A stretch of 64,000 bases of DNA. It comes from JAAELZ01 sp965237485 (lineage in GTDB: Bacteria > Pseudomonadota > Gammaproteobacteria > Arenicellales > Poriferihabitantaceae). A program made the position numbers and the translations under genes. The DNA lies in assembly GCA_965237485.1 (NCBI GenBank), contig CBDEFQ010000009.1:930001-994000 (forward strand). Reading direction: 5' to 3'. Under the pieces are notes generated by a model. The model saw only the letters and a program-made list of their open reading frames with translations. It was not told the origin of the DNA and ran no database searches. Shown here one piece after another: positions 17,185 through 26,603 of the stretch (position 1 is the first letter of the stretch; the number at the start of each line of letters is the position of its first letter).

Positions 17185-18459
17185 CACTGCTGTCCCGTTA
17201 ACTTTCACAGCAACGAAAATTGATTAGGGTTAAGGTTTGGGTGATGCATCGGGTCCCCTCGCAACAGTGCCATTAAATCACGTTTTTCAAACAAATTAAG
17301 CTGCAATACCCTCAATATTTGTTGCATCGTTTTGCCCGCCTTCGACTGCAATTTGATGAACATCAGTATTAGGTAAATACATAACGCAATCCATATTTGG
17401 GTCAATACTGCGTTCTTGCTGGTGCCGATAAATGACTTCACCTTTAAGTTCTGCTTGATCCACTTGAAGAATAATTCCACCTGCCATCTGGCTTTATAAA
17501 TATCGGCGATAGTTTGAGCACTGAGCTTAAAGTGGTTGGTTAAAAACACATAATGCTTGCCTGTAGTGGCATCGCGATAACCAATACGGCGTAATCGAAT
17601 CGAACACTCCTTTGCTGCTTTGACCCCCGTGAATTCAATCGTTTGATCACTGCTAAGTCCCGTTCCCTTGCGTACACTATGTCGCTTGATAAGGCGGTAT
17701 GCAGCATTCTTCTTTAATCGTGTGACAAAGTATATTCCCTTGTCATTCAATTGCTTATACCAAGCATAGTCGTTGTATCCACGGTCAATAACTACAATGC
17801 TGCCTTTCGGGAAAGCTACTTTCCTGCCTGCAGTAACATCAGCACATTTACCCTCGGTGATATTAACAAACTCAGGTAAGTAACCATCATGATTCAGGCC
17901 TACATGCAGTTTGATTGCCCCTTTAGTTGATCGAAAGTCTGCCCATGGGAAAACCGATAAGCACAGATCAATGGTAGATGAGTCCAGCGAATACAGGGGA
18001 TTCTTGAAACGAAAGTTATGCCCTGGCGTTTTGCTCTGACAGCGCTTGAGTAATTGTAGAGAATAGCGCTTCATAAAGGCTCGAAGGCTTGTTCTCATTG
18101 ATGCGTGAAAGATTGGACCGCGTTAACACGGCACTACCAGGATGATACAAGCGGTGTGATTGAGCGCTGACATTATCAACAATATCACGCAAGCTATGAC
18201 GGCCAGTCAATTGAGCTATAGTCAGGCTCACGAACTGTGACCAACGAGACGCTCTGCGGAATGAACGCCCCGAATGATGTTGAATTGCGAGTGCCTCGAA
18301 TTCATGTCTCGGAACAATTTTGAGTATTTGATTTAGAACGGTATTACAATGTGACATGGTCTGATTTTCCTATTTGATTCAACGGTTTATCGCTAAACGT
18401 ATTTTATCAAATTGAGAGAAAATCAGGCCTGTTTCTTTAGTGTTAACGGGACAGCAGTG
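17185..18459 (-). mobile_element. IS4-family element
   Basis: 1275 bp with 18-bp perfect ends CACTGCTGTCCCGTTAAC and 9-bp target duplication CTATATGGT (17176-17184 and 18460-18468). The intact target is readable in the rve copy near 34175. It is the only IS4 in the window. Confidence 0.92.
17205..18357 (-). pseudogene. IS4 transposase (DUF4372 plus DDE), frameshifted
   Basis: Two overlapping frames. 18357-18016 encodes the DUF4372-type N-terminal domain (FSRASRW-like FRRASRWSQFVSLTIAQLTGRHSLRDI). 18098-17205 carries the catalytic domain with D in LDSSTIDL, D in VIDRGYND, and the IS4 signature YKARWQVELFFKWIK (Y-2-R-3-E-6-K). The shift lies near 18030-18090 (YEALFSTITQALSEQ versus FMKRYSLQLLKRCQ). 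A programmed shift is possible, but a mutation is simpler. Confidence 0.85.
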
Positions 18460-18582
18460 CTATATGGTGGTCATTCATAATGGTATTCATTCGCCATCAT
18501 GAACAGAAATTAGATTAGTTCGGTATCATTTCCGATTAGAATCAGTCCCTTCGCTCAGTATCATTTCATGTTGGACAAGACT

Positions 18583-19195
18583 GTGACCATATTTCGCCAT
18601 TGGTAATGATTTCGCACGAGGCAGGGTCGACAACACCGTGGATATGCTGCCAATAAGCAGGCGGCTTATAACCGTCATTGCGCGTTCGAGCGTGAATGCA
18701 TAATTCGTCAGTGCCAGCTTCAATAACGTTGTTTGTGATCTCGGGTAAAGATTCAGCATCGTTAAATCCTAAGCGAATTTTTGCTGAAACAATAATACTA
18801 GCATCCAGTTGGTCACGCACAGACTTAACAATATCACCAATTAATTTCGGCTGGGTTAATAAAGTGGACCCCCCGCCGTGGCGATTAACTGTTTTTGCGG
18901 GGCAGCCAAAGTTTAGGTCGATGCCCAGTGCACCTAAGCGCACAGCTTGAACAGCATGAGCACCTAGCTTTTTTGGGTCGCTGCCTAGCAATTGCACATG
19001 CACGGGAACCCCTACCATAGTGCGACCCCCAGTTTTTAGTTCGGGGCAATAACGATAAAAAGTTTTATCCGGAAGTGGAAATTGAGCCACGCGTACAAAC
19101 TCCGTCACGCAACGGTGATAGCCGCCGATCTGCGTTAAAATCTTACGCATATTGTAATCTACAACGCCTTGCATTGGTGCTAAATAGAGCTTCAT
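18583..19195 (-). pseudogene. dusC: tRNA-dihydrouridine(16) synthase, truncated
   Basis: FMN enzyme that reduces U16 of tRNA. About 204 residues remain out of about 315. The start LYLAPMQGVVDYNMRKILT, CITEFVRV-like CVTEFVRVAQ, VQLLGSDP, LNFGCPAKTVNRHGGGSTLL (the catalytic Cys region), VSAKIRLGF and the HARTRNDGY block all follow DusC. After NGEIW the gene runs into the end of the rve-type element, and the tail SQSCPT is IS-encoded. The C-terminal FMN-phosphate loop and helical domain are missing and are not seen elsewhere in the window. It starts 51 bp from the divergent Nudix/MBL gene. Confidence 0.88.
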
Positions 19196-19245
19196 GGGTT
19201 TATTTGTAAACGCTTAGAAATTGATGCAGGGTAAAATATCGGATT

Positions 19246-20631
19246 GTGGCCACCGCTGAAAGTTATCATGAATTATACCAAACACGCGCAACGAACATGA
19301 GACATGCAGTCGCCGCTATGTTGGTAGTGAATGACGAAATATTCGTGGTTAAGCGCCAATCATATCTGTCTGCGTTCCCAGGGTATTATGCTTTTCCGGG
19401 AGGGAAAATTGACCAAGAGGATGAGCAAAGCGGTGCAAACCTAGCTACAGAACTTGATCCTGTGCATGTTAACGCCTTATGTAGAGAGTTGCTGGAAGAG
19501 CTTAGCTTTGATATTAATGAAGCTAATAAGTTAAACGTTCTACAAGGCTTTGTGCATTTTGGAACTGCGACAACTCCAGTAACCGAGGTGGTTCGTTATG
19601 CGGTGCACCACTATAAAATCTTGCTTAAAGCCAAGCCAGTCTTCACTTTGGATTGCAATGAACTCGAAAGTGGTGAATGGGTTAAATTTGCGGATTTTTA
19701 TCAACGATATTTGTGTGGTGAAGTGTTGTTGGTAACCCCAATGCTTCGCTCCATAATTGCGTTAGCACAAAACCCCTCTACACCACATTTGAGTGATTTT
19801 TCCGATGACCCGGATAGCCGAGCTTTAGACTTTTATCCATTTCTGCACGATATTTACTACGCCGCGATACCATCGAATACGTTGCCGCCAGCATACGCTA
19901 CCAATGCTTTATTGATGGGCGATAAGGATAATCGTAAGGTGTTGGTAGACCCATCACCAAAATCTGTAGCGGTGCTCACTGAACTTAATGAAGTGCTAAA
20001 TTCGCATCATATCGATGCGATCTTGTTAAGCCACCATCACGGTGACCATCATCAGTTTTCGATGGATATTGCGCGTGGGCAAGATATACCGATATTATGC
20101 ACGGAGCTAACCGTACAGCACCTGCATCAAACTTTAGGAGCAGCTTACACCGAAGGAGTGGCAATAGAGTTAATTAATGAAGGAACCGTAATTACTCGGT
20201 GGAAGGGAAATGCGATTCGAGTCTATGCCTTGCCCGGACATGATGAAGGTATGGTGGGTTTGGCACCGGATAACATGGCGTGGTTTTTCGTCGCTGATTT
20301 AGCCCAGAGCTATGGCTCGATTTTTATCCCCGAAGATGAAGGTAATTTAAGCCACTACATGCAGTCGCTGCAGCGGGTGATAGATCTAAATCCGGCAGTG
20401 GTGTTGCCTTCTCATGGTATAGCTGAGGGCGGTGTGCATATGTTACAAAGAACGCTAGATCATCGTATGGATAGAGAAAACCAAATACGCGCACTACTAA
20501 AGGACGGTGTACGTGAGGAACAACTATACAATTGGATTTATCCAGCGCTGGCGCCCAAACTAAAGCCGCTAGCGATGCAGAGTCTCAAGCAACATCTCAC
20601 GAAATTAGCCGCAGAGGAAGGCGAGTATTAA
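19246..20631 (+). CDS. Nudix hydrolase / metallo-beta-lactamase fusion
   Basis: 461 residues from a GTG at 19246. The N-terminal Nudix domain (about 20-170) has FPGGKIDQEDEQ, then an insertion, then ALCRELLEELSF, the two halves of the Nudix box. The C-terminal metallo-beta-lactamase domain (about 200-420) has LSHHHGDHHQF (His/Asp zinc ligands at 263-269), ALPGHDEGM and FVADLAQ, and ends with VVLPSHGIAEGG. Together they resemble LACTB2-like hydrolases fused to a pyrophosphatase. A role in cleaning nucleotide-type or CoA-type metabolites, or RNA, is possible; the substrate is unknown. It is divergent from dusC. Intact. Confidence 0.85.
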   Translation: MATAESYHELYQTRATNMRHAVAAMLVVNDEIFVVKRQSYLSAFPGYYAFPGGKIDQEDEQSGANLATELDPVHVNALCRELLEELSFDINEANKLNVLQGFVHFGTATTPVTEVVRYAVHHYKILLKAKPVFTLDCNELESGEWVKFADFYQRYLCGEVLLVTPMLRSIIALAQNPSTPHLSDFSDDPDSRALDFYPFLHDIYYAAIPSNTLPPAYATNALLMGDKDNRKVLVDPSPKSVAVLTELNEVLNSHHIDAILLSHHHGDHHQFSMDIARGQDIPILCTELTVQHLHQTLGAAYTEGVAIELINEGTVITRWKGNAIRVYALPGHDEGMVGLAPDNMAWFFVADLAQSYGSIFIPEDEGNLSHYMQSLQRVIDLNPAVVLPSHGIAEGGVHMLQRTLDHRMDRENQIRALLKDGVREEQLYNWIYPALAPKLKPLAMQSLKQHLTKLAAEEGEY

Positions 20632-20880
20632 GCTGAAACTTGTCTAGAAACCATCATCACACACGATACTGTAACTTCAGGTATGGCCTTTTCCCCCTAG
20701 GGGGAATTTTTTCGAATTTTTGATTTATTCAAATTTTCTATCTTGGTGTCTTGTAAGTTGAACCATTTGTGCGTTCCCTGTTTTAAGCAATTAAAATACT
20801 GGAGACACCCAAATGACCCAATCAAACAATAACGTATTTGACGTAATAGTGGAACACACATCTCAGAAGGCCCCGATGCC

Positions 20881-22167
20881 ATGCGCCCCGTGCTCACCGC
20901 ACTGCTCAATGAGGCGATGAAGATTGAAAGAGAGCCGTTTCCAGGCGCATCACACTATGAGCATAGTCAAGACCGGCCAGGGTTTGCCCATGGCTACCAG
21001 GATAAGCGTATCGATACGCAAGCCGGTACGCTCAATCTGCGTATCCCAAAGACCGCTCAACACGTTGATGAAGCTTTTTACCCTCAATCGCTAGAACGCG
21101 GCTTACGCAGCCAACGTGCGATGATGCTGACCGTTGCTGAAATGTACGTGACGGGCGTTAGCACGCGCCGAGTCGAAAAAGTCATGCAGAGCATGGGTAT
21201 TGAAAGCATCTCCTCTACACCGGTCTCACGGGCTAACCAGAGCATGGATGAGGCGTTAAAAGTCTGGCGTGATCGTCCGTTGGGTAAAGTCTCTTACCTA
21301 ATCCTTGATGCGCGTTATGAAAAGGTGCGTGAGGGCCACCAAGTGATTGATATGGCGGTGTTGAGTGCGGTGGGTGTATTGCCTTGTGGACGGCGTTGCG
21401 TATTAGGAACGGCAATGGCGCTTAATGAAGCCGAGGTTAACTGGCGAGCGTTCCTCAAAGGCTTGGCTGACCGGGGCATACATGGTATTGAGTTTATTGT
21501 CAGTGATGATCACCGTGGCTTAAAAGCCGCTAGAAAGGCAGTGTTCCCAGGTATACCTTGGCAGCGTTGCCAGTTTCATCTGGCGCAGAATGCAATGCAT
21601 CATGCCCCCAATCACAAGATCAAGCAGCGCATTGGTGGTGAGCTGCGTAGTGTTTGGAATGCACCCAATAGGGCAGCTGCTCAGGTTAATCTAAAAGTCC
21701 TTGTGAGCCAGTACCAGGAAAAGCATGCTCACTGGGCGCAGTGGCTAGAAAACAATGTGCCTGAACCTAGATAAATCAGTTAAAACACGAAAGTCCATGC
21801 AAGCTCTTGATGCACCTAGCAAAATCAAAAAAAACCTTATCACCAATAAGGTGACCGCGACTTTTTTGATTTCACTATGTACTTCAATTGCTTACATGTC
21901 TTTTCCGCGTTTAACTGATTTATCTAGGCTGAAGGGTTAAATGTGCTTGCCTTGCCAGATAGACACCAAAAGAAAATGCGAACCTCCAACCGCATTGAAC
22001 GGACGGTTCAACAAGAACTTAAGCGGCGAACCCGCTTGGTCAGAGTCTTTCCTAACCGAGAGGCTTGGTTACGATTAGTCAGTGCCATTCTGATTGAAAT
22101 TGACGACGAATGGGCTAATGCTAATCATCGATATATCGTGTGGAACGACAATGAGTCAACTTGCTAG
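20881..22167 (+). pseudogene. IS256-A transposase interrupted by MITE-A
   Basis: 20881-21765 encodes the N-terminal 295 residues and 21934-22167 the last 77 or so, in the same frame once the MITE and one CTGAA are removed. No other damage is seen, so the MITE alone inactivates it. The insertion is at the identical base and orientation as in copy 2. Confidence 0.9.
21766..21928. mobile_element. MITE-A in IS256-A copy 3
   Basis: 163 bp between CTGAA duplications (21761-21765, 21929-21933). Ends CCTAGATAAATCAGTTAAA. Fold-back along the full length, centre CACCAATAAGGTGACC. Confidence 0.92.
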
Positions 22168-22264
22168 ACAAAAAGTCCATACCCAATGTTGCGTAATCAA
22201 ATATAGCTCTTTATATTTAGACGGGCATAGTGTAATATTTGTTGTAAAATAAGGAAAGGAAAAT

Positions 22265-23521
22265 TTGGCGAGTATGAAAAAAACAATCGAAAACATGAAA
22301 GATAGCGGGTCAGATGTAAAGCAATCAGACACTGAAAAAATTAGCAGGCGGAGGTCGATAGCCAGTATCGCTGTGTTAGGTGGGGCGGAGTGGAGTAAAC
22401 CTATTATCTCCAGCGTAATTCTCCCCGCGCATGCACAATCGAGCGTTACAACGACCGCTGCCCCAGCTACAACGACCGCTGCGCCTGCAACGACCGCTGC
22501 GCCTGCAACGACCGCTGCGCCTACAACGACCGCTGCGCCTGCAACGACCGCGGTGCCTGCAACGACCGCGGTGCCTGCAACGACCGCGGTGCCTACAACG
22601 ACCGCGGTGCCTACAACGACCGCGGCACCTACAACGACCGCTGCGCCTACAACGACCGCTGCGCCTACAACGACCGCGGTGCCTACAACGACCGCGGTGC
22701 CTACAACGACTGCGGCGCCTACAACGACTGCGGCGCCTACAACGACCGCTACGCCTACAACGACTGCTGCGCCTACAACGACCGCGGTGCCTACAACGAC
22801 TGCTGCGCCTACAACGACCGCGGTGCCTACAACGACTGCGGCGCCTACAACGACCGCGGTGCCTACAACGACTGCGGCGCCTACAACGACTGCGGCGCCT
22901 ACAACGACCGCGGTGCCTACAACGACCGCGGCGCCTACAACGACCGCGGCGCCTACAACGACCGCGGCGCCTACAACGACCGCGGCGCCTACAACGACCG
23001 CGGCGCCTACAACGACCGCGGCGCCTACAACGACTGCGGCGCCTACAACGACTGCTGCGCCTACAACGACCGCTGCGCCTACAACGACCGCGGTGCCTAC
23101 AACGACCGCTGCGCCTACAACGACCGCTGCACCTACAACGACCGCTGCGCCTACAACGACCGCTGCGCCTACAACGTGCCCCCCTGGTATTGAAGGTGAA
23201 CCAGGTATCAAAGGTACTATAGGTGATACAGGCGCAAAAGGCGCAAAAGGCGCAAAAGGCATCAAGGGTATACCTGGTGACCTAGGTGGGACAGGTCAGC
23301 CAGGTGGGGAAGGTGGGCCAGGTAAGGAAGGTAAGGAAGGTGAGCCAGGTGAGCCAGGTAATCCAGGTGGGCCAGGCAAACTGGGAACCCGGCCAGAAGG
23401 ATTTCGTAATTGCCCCCCCGGTGACCGAGGTGACCAAGGTCCCAGTGGTGATCCAGGTGCAAGGGGTGCAAAGGGTGACAGGGGTGACAAGGGTGAGGTA
23501 GGTAACCCGGACCCGGATTGA
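22265..23521 (+). CDS. Exported mucin-like/collagen-like repeat protein
   Basis: About 418 residues. The start may be TTG 22265, which is better spaced from AAGGAAAGGA, or ATG 22274. Residues about 28-60 hold RRRSIASIAVLGG, then WSKPIISSVILPAHAQ, an export-type leader seen in many proteobacterial surface proteins, with a likely cut after AHA. Next come about 40 tandem copies of a six-residue unit PTTTAA/PTTTAV (22444-23176, 18 bp each), a Thr/Pro/Ala mucin-like stalk. Then a Gly-X-Y collagen-like domain starts at CPPGIEGEPG, with about 21 triplets, a short break containing TRPEGFRNCPPG, and about eight more triplets. Two CPPG motifs could pair by disulfide. No membrane anchor is seen. Probably a triple-helical surface or matrix protein; the function is inference. 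Confidence 0.8.
   Translation: MASMKKTIENMKDSGSDVKQSDTEKISRRRSIASIAVLGGAEWSKPIISSVILPAHAQSSVTTTAAPATTTAAPATTAAPATTAAPTTTAAPATTAVPATTAVPATTAVPTTTAVPTTTAAPTTTAAPTTTAAPTTTAVPTTTAVPTTTAAPTTTAAPTTTATPTTTAAPTTTAVPTTTAAPTTTAVPTTTAAPTTTAVPTTTAAPTTTAAPTTTAVPTTTAAPTTTAAPTTTAAPTTTAAPTTTAAPTTTAAPTTTAAPTTTAAPTTTAAPTTTAVPTTTAAPTTTAAPTTTAAPTTTAAPTTCPPGIEGEPGIKGTIGDTGAKGAKGAKGIKGIPGDLGGTGQPGGEGGPGKEGKEGEPGEPGNPGGPGKLGTRPEGFRNCPPGDRGDQGPSGDPGARGAKGDRGDKGEVGNPDPD
22444..23176 (+). repeat. 18-bp tandem repeat array (about 40 units)
   Basis: Units of GCGCCTACAACGACCGCT and close variants (GCG/GTG, ACC/ACT, GCT/GCG changes). Because the unit is 18 bp, copy-number change by slippage keeps the reading frame, so the stalk length can vary. 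Confidence 0.95.
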
Positions 23522-23800
23522 GTGAATCAGCTGCCGCAGTTTAACCAGATGTTCTGCTCGACTTTTAAGCCCAGTACATCTGAAACCTACGGTTGAGACG
23601 TGAAAACCGTATACAATGGATGAGTTATCAATACAAAGTCAATGTGGGTAATCAGACACTACACGCCCGTGTATGCAGCCATTTAGCTGGACTAAAGATG
23701 CCTGCTAACAGGATGAAAAATTGCTTGTTATATTATTTTGACACGGGGGATCAGTGAGCGATGCTACTGCTCTTAAATCAATATTCACCATGGGTTATAG

Positions 23801-24314
23801 AGTCTATTCCAATACAGGAATGATACCGAGAAGCTGATTGTCATTTCTGTTCAAAGATGTTTTTAAAGAGTTTAGTTTTTTCCTCATTGAGTTGTTTTGC
23901 TGCCTCATTATCAGTCATCTGATAAACGATATCGTCAAGCATTGTAAACGAGATGTGAGTTTTAAGATATGACTGTGCATTGGTCAACGATTTGAGTTTT
24001 TCATAAGGCGTCATCATGTTTCGATATGGATAGGTTTTGACTTGTTTTCCTTTGTTGTTAGTGCTGATCTGTGGGAAGAAACAAGGTCGGTGATAATTCA
24101 AATAAGGGTTAAGAAAGTCGGTGGCAAATTGATTAATCTCAGGCGCATATTTTTGCGGGATATGCATGAAGCCAAGATGCTTGCGCACGATGGCCCCATT
24201 GTTGCACTCAACTAAGGCATGGTCGTTACGGTGTCTAGCCCTGGATTGGGTCAACTCGATTAATAGCTTATTCAACAATCGCACCACCGCTTGGTTAATG
24301 TATTCACTGCCATT
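23801..24314 (-). mobile_element. rve-type element, 3' piece fused to IS66
   Basis: Left end AGTCTATTCCAATACAGG as in the fuller copy at 41890. It encodes the last part of the transposase and joins IS66 copy 2 within a 12-bp stretch common to both, TTCACTGCCATT at 24303-24314. Confidence 0.82.
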
Positions 24315-24350
24315 GGTGTGTAACGGAATATCTGGTCGATCTAGCACCAA
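23841..24350 (-). pseudogene. Chimeric ORF: IS66 residues joined to rve transposase C-terminus
   Basis: The reading frame starts with MVLDRPDIPLHTNGSE, which is IS66 transposase, and continues as YINQAVVRLLNKLL and IELTQSRARHRNDHALVECNNGAIVRKH from the rve transposase (with its catalytic Glu in VECNNG). The switch occurs at the codons for NGSE, shared by both genes. An accident of recombination rather than a functional protein. Confidence 0.8.
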
Positions 24351-24398
24351 CAGTCATTCTGCTTTATTCGCATGGATTCGTTTGAGCGTCTGATTTAA

Positions 24399-24561
24399 CC
24401 TAGATAAATCAGTTAAAACACGAAAGTCCATGCAAGCTCTTGATGCACCTAGCAAAATCAAAAAAAACCTTATCACCAATAAGGTGACCGCGACTTTTTT
24501 GATTTCACTATGCACTTCAATTGCTTACATGTCTTTTCCGCGTTTAACTGATTTATCTAGG
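24399..24561. mobile_element. MITE-A in IS66 copy 2
   Basis: 163 bp between TTTAA duplications (24394-24398 and 24562-24566). The empty site is readable in IS66 copy 1 near 2741. Same orientation as the copies at 21766 and 42354. Confidence 0.92.
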
Positions 24562-25868
24562 TTTAATGTTTGGTAGCATGTCTGTTGAGTGAAGATTTCA
24601 TCGAAACGCTGCTCAAGTATTTTACGTTGGTTCTCGCAAGGCGGGGTTTTATACTCTTTTAACGCCCGATAAAAGCACCAGACTTGGTCGCGTATTTTAG
24701 CCATGCCCTGCCGGTGTCCCTCGTTCAGCGGTATCAACTTATGGATTAAGCGCTCGGTGTGTATCCAGCACAAGGCATGAGCCAAAATGTTAAATTGCCC
24801 TGCATCATCACTGACGACAACGATGTCATCACACAGACCATGATGCAAAATACTACCAAGTAATGCCCCTTCGGTGGTGATACGTCGGTGACGTGCCTTA
24901 ATGATCAACAGGCTATCGAGCATTTCAAGCCAGTCATCCTCGTTGGCAATACGGCGTTCCCGGTGCTCAGTTACAGCGGCTAAGGCTTGCTTTGGCAATC
25001 CATGTTGTTGCCTATAATTCAACGCACTTTGACTCAAACGATAATCCGTATTGCCAGCCCTTAATAGCGGTAGGAAGTTAATTCGACTTTTTGATTGAGT
25101 ACTTTTAAACCACGCAAACAAGTCATTACCAATGTGCGTTACATCGCCATTTTTGCCCTGATGGCGAGCACCACTATCGTCCACGGTCACGTAAGACGAT
25201 GCGCTCAGAGCAACGCTTAGTAACGCCTCTTTCTCAGCATGAAAGGGCTCTTTAGCGCGGATCAGTATTGGGTTAATTTGTCCCGAAGAAATATCAATTC
25301 CCCCCTCTCGCAACTGTTCCAACAAGAGTGGTTGCGTGGTTTGACAATGATGATATTGATAGAGAATATAACTGACCAGACGAGGCCCATAATGTCGCCC
25401 TGCCACGGATGTCGGTCACTGGCCTTTGAGCTTTTTATTGTCTGGCGTTACCCAATGCGCTAAACGATAGCGGGTGGTATGAACCTTGATAAGCAAATCT
25501 TGCACTACAAAATCCCGATAGCCTTTAAAGCGAGAACCTTCGGGCACGGACTTCGCTGGTTCAATAACCCGATTTAGGTCAATTGACAGCCTTGGTGTTT
25601 TCTTTGCCTTGTTCGACCCAGCTCGCTGCTTAGGTTTGTCGCTAGAAGATGAACGTTTTGGCTCTGTTTTCTTATCCATATTACCGCCCTTAACAGTAGG
25701 CCGCCTCTTCTGCCCCTTAAGGATATTGATTTCATCTTTAAGCAATGCTATTTCTTCGTCCTGTTGTTGAACTCGCACCAACAGCTGCTCCACTAGCACC
25801 CGCAACATTTTTACTGCGGGGGTTTGTTCTTGTTCAGGAATGTCGGGAATAGAGGGTAGCTTACTCAA
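24562..25868 (-). pseudogene. IS66 transposase, nonsense mutation and MITE-A
   Basis: 25868-25416 encodes the N-terminal part: coiled coil LEQLLVRVQQQDEEIALLK, then a Zn-binding-type region. A TGA replaces the TTA of copy 1 at about 25416. 25406-24567 has the IS66 DDE domain with YVTVDDSGARHQG (first Asp), VVVSDDAGQFN (second Asp), CWIHTERLIHKL, and REQVWCFYRAL-like RDQVWCFYRALKEY. MITE-A cuts it in the block TCYQTLN. Non-functional. Confidence 0.88.
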
Positions 25869-26143
25869 GGTCTTAAACGTCCGTTAACTGGATAGACCTT
25901 AGTGTACCATCGGTTTTGAAAGTCCAATTTTGCCTTCTGAACTGCGCCACAACGAACGTTAAGAAGACACCCCTGAACGTCCTTAAGCGATCTTTGTTAT
26001 TAGCGTAAAGGTGCCTACAACCACCCTGGAACTCAACCTAAATCGAGTCACTCGGCCACGTTGAATTACCTTCCTTTTAGCGTAAAACCCGGTCAAGAAA
26101 TATTTTGTTTTATTTTACCTGCCACGGGTTATTGAGAAGTTAC

Positions 26144-26480
26144 CTACTAGACACGATACGTTAAATCCATACTGCAACGGATTCGACCTGCGTTGATGAT
26201 GCGTATAGATTCCGCAATGGGAACAGAAATAATGCTTTGCTGTCATTGTATTAAATTGATACAGCTTTAAGCTGTCTTTCCCTTGAAGAATTTCTATACC
26301 TGACAATGGTACCGAAGCAACAATGGCACCTCGTCTACGGCACATTGAACAATCGCAGCGGCGAACATCAACTAGACCATCTGGCAAACTTAATTCGAGT
26401 ACAACAGTGCCACAGTGGCATTGCGCCCTATGCTTCGGCTCTATCTTTTCACCATATACTTCTTTTAGACGAATCATCAA
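26144..26480 (-). pseudogene. GFA/CENP-V-family zinc protein, 3' end lost to IS66
   Basis: About 112 native residues. CHCGTVVLELSLP, RRCDCSMCRRRGAIVASVP and YFCSHCGIYTHH are the Cys clusters of the glutathione-dependent formaldehyde-activating enzyme (GFA) fold, which binds two zinc ions. Real enzymatic activity is rarely shown for such proteins. After NVSCLV the frame enters the IS66 end and stops in GNFSITRGR. Usual length about 120-130 residues, so only the tail is changed, and partial function cannot be excluded. Confidence 0.75.
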
Positions 26481-26603
26481 ATTTCTCGCTGTATTGAATG
26501 GCTTTTATTGTCAACGAGTGACTGAATTCACCGCATTCTACCGCCAAAGCGAGTTTTTATCGAACCCTCATCTAGGCTAAAACACTAAATCATCAATCTA
26601 AAT

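Larger units (their letters stand above)
16963..18582 (-). mobile_element. rve-type element, 5' fragment in dusC, interrupted by IS4
   Basis: Only the N-terminal end of the element is present (compare the fuller copy at 41890-43431). Its outer end AGTCTTGTCCAACATG (complement) abuts dusC at 18582. Its inner side is cut by the IS256-A end at 16962. The stretch 16963-17184 encodes the first residues of the transposase (LLQGTDEIDLAIDGKRNRYD...), and IS4 sits just upstream of them. Confidence 0.8.
20665..22198 (+). mobile_element. IS256-A copy 3 with MITE-A
   Basis: Ends as in the other copies. The left end has lost about 30 bp between two GTATGG repeats. MITE-A lies at 21766-21928 inside the transposase. 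No flanking target duplication is seen. Confidence 0.88.
24303..26143 (-). mobile_element. IS66-family element, copy 2
   Basis: Right end complementary to GTAACTTCTCAATAACC ends at 26143. The left end is missing because of the junction with the rve element at 24303-24314. It holds MITE-A at 24399-24561. It keeps the central transposase region that copy 1 has lost. Confidence 0.85.

Noticed and set aside
11126..18582. The IS-dense block as a composite transposon or genomic island with its own integrase
   Set aside because: No matching outer ends, no tyrosine recombinase and no attachment repeats; independent insertions explain it.
22156..23265. 369-codon open frame on the minus strand, and a 263-codon frame on plus at 22431-23222, across the repeat array
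   Set aside because: Both are by-products of the 18-bp repeat lacking stops in other frames. The plus-strand frame from 22265 alone has a leader, a ribosome site and a collagen domain.
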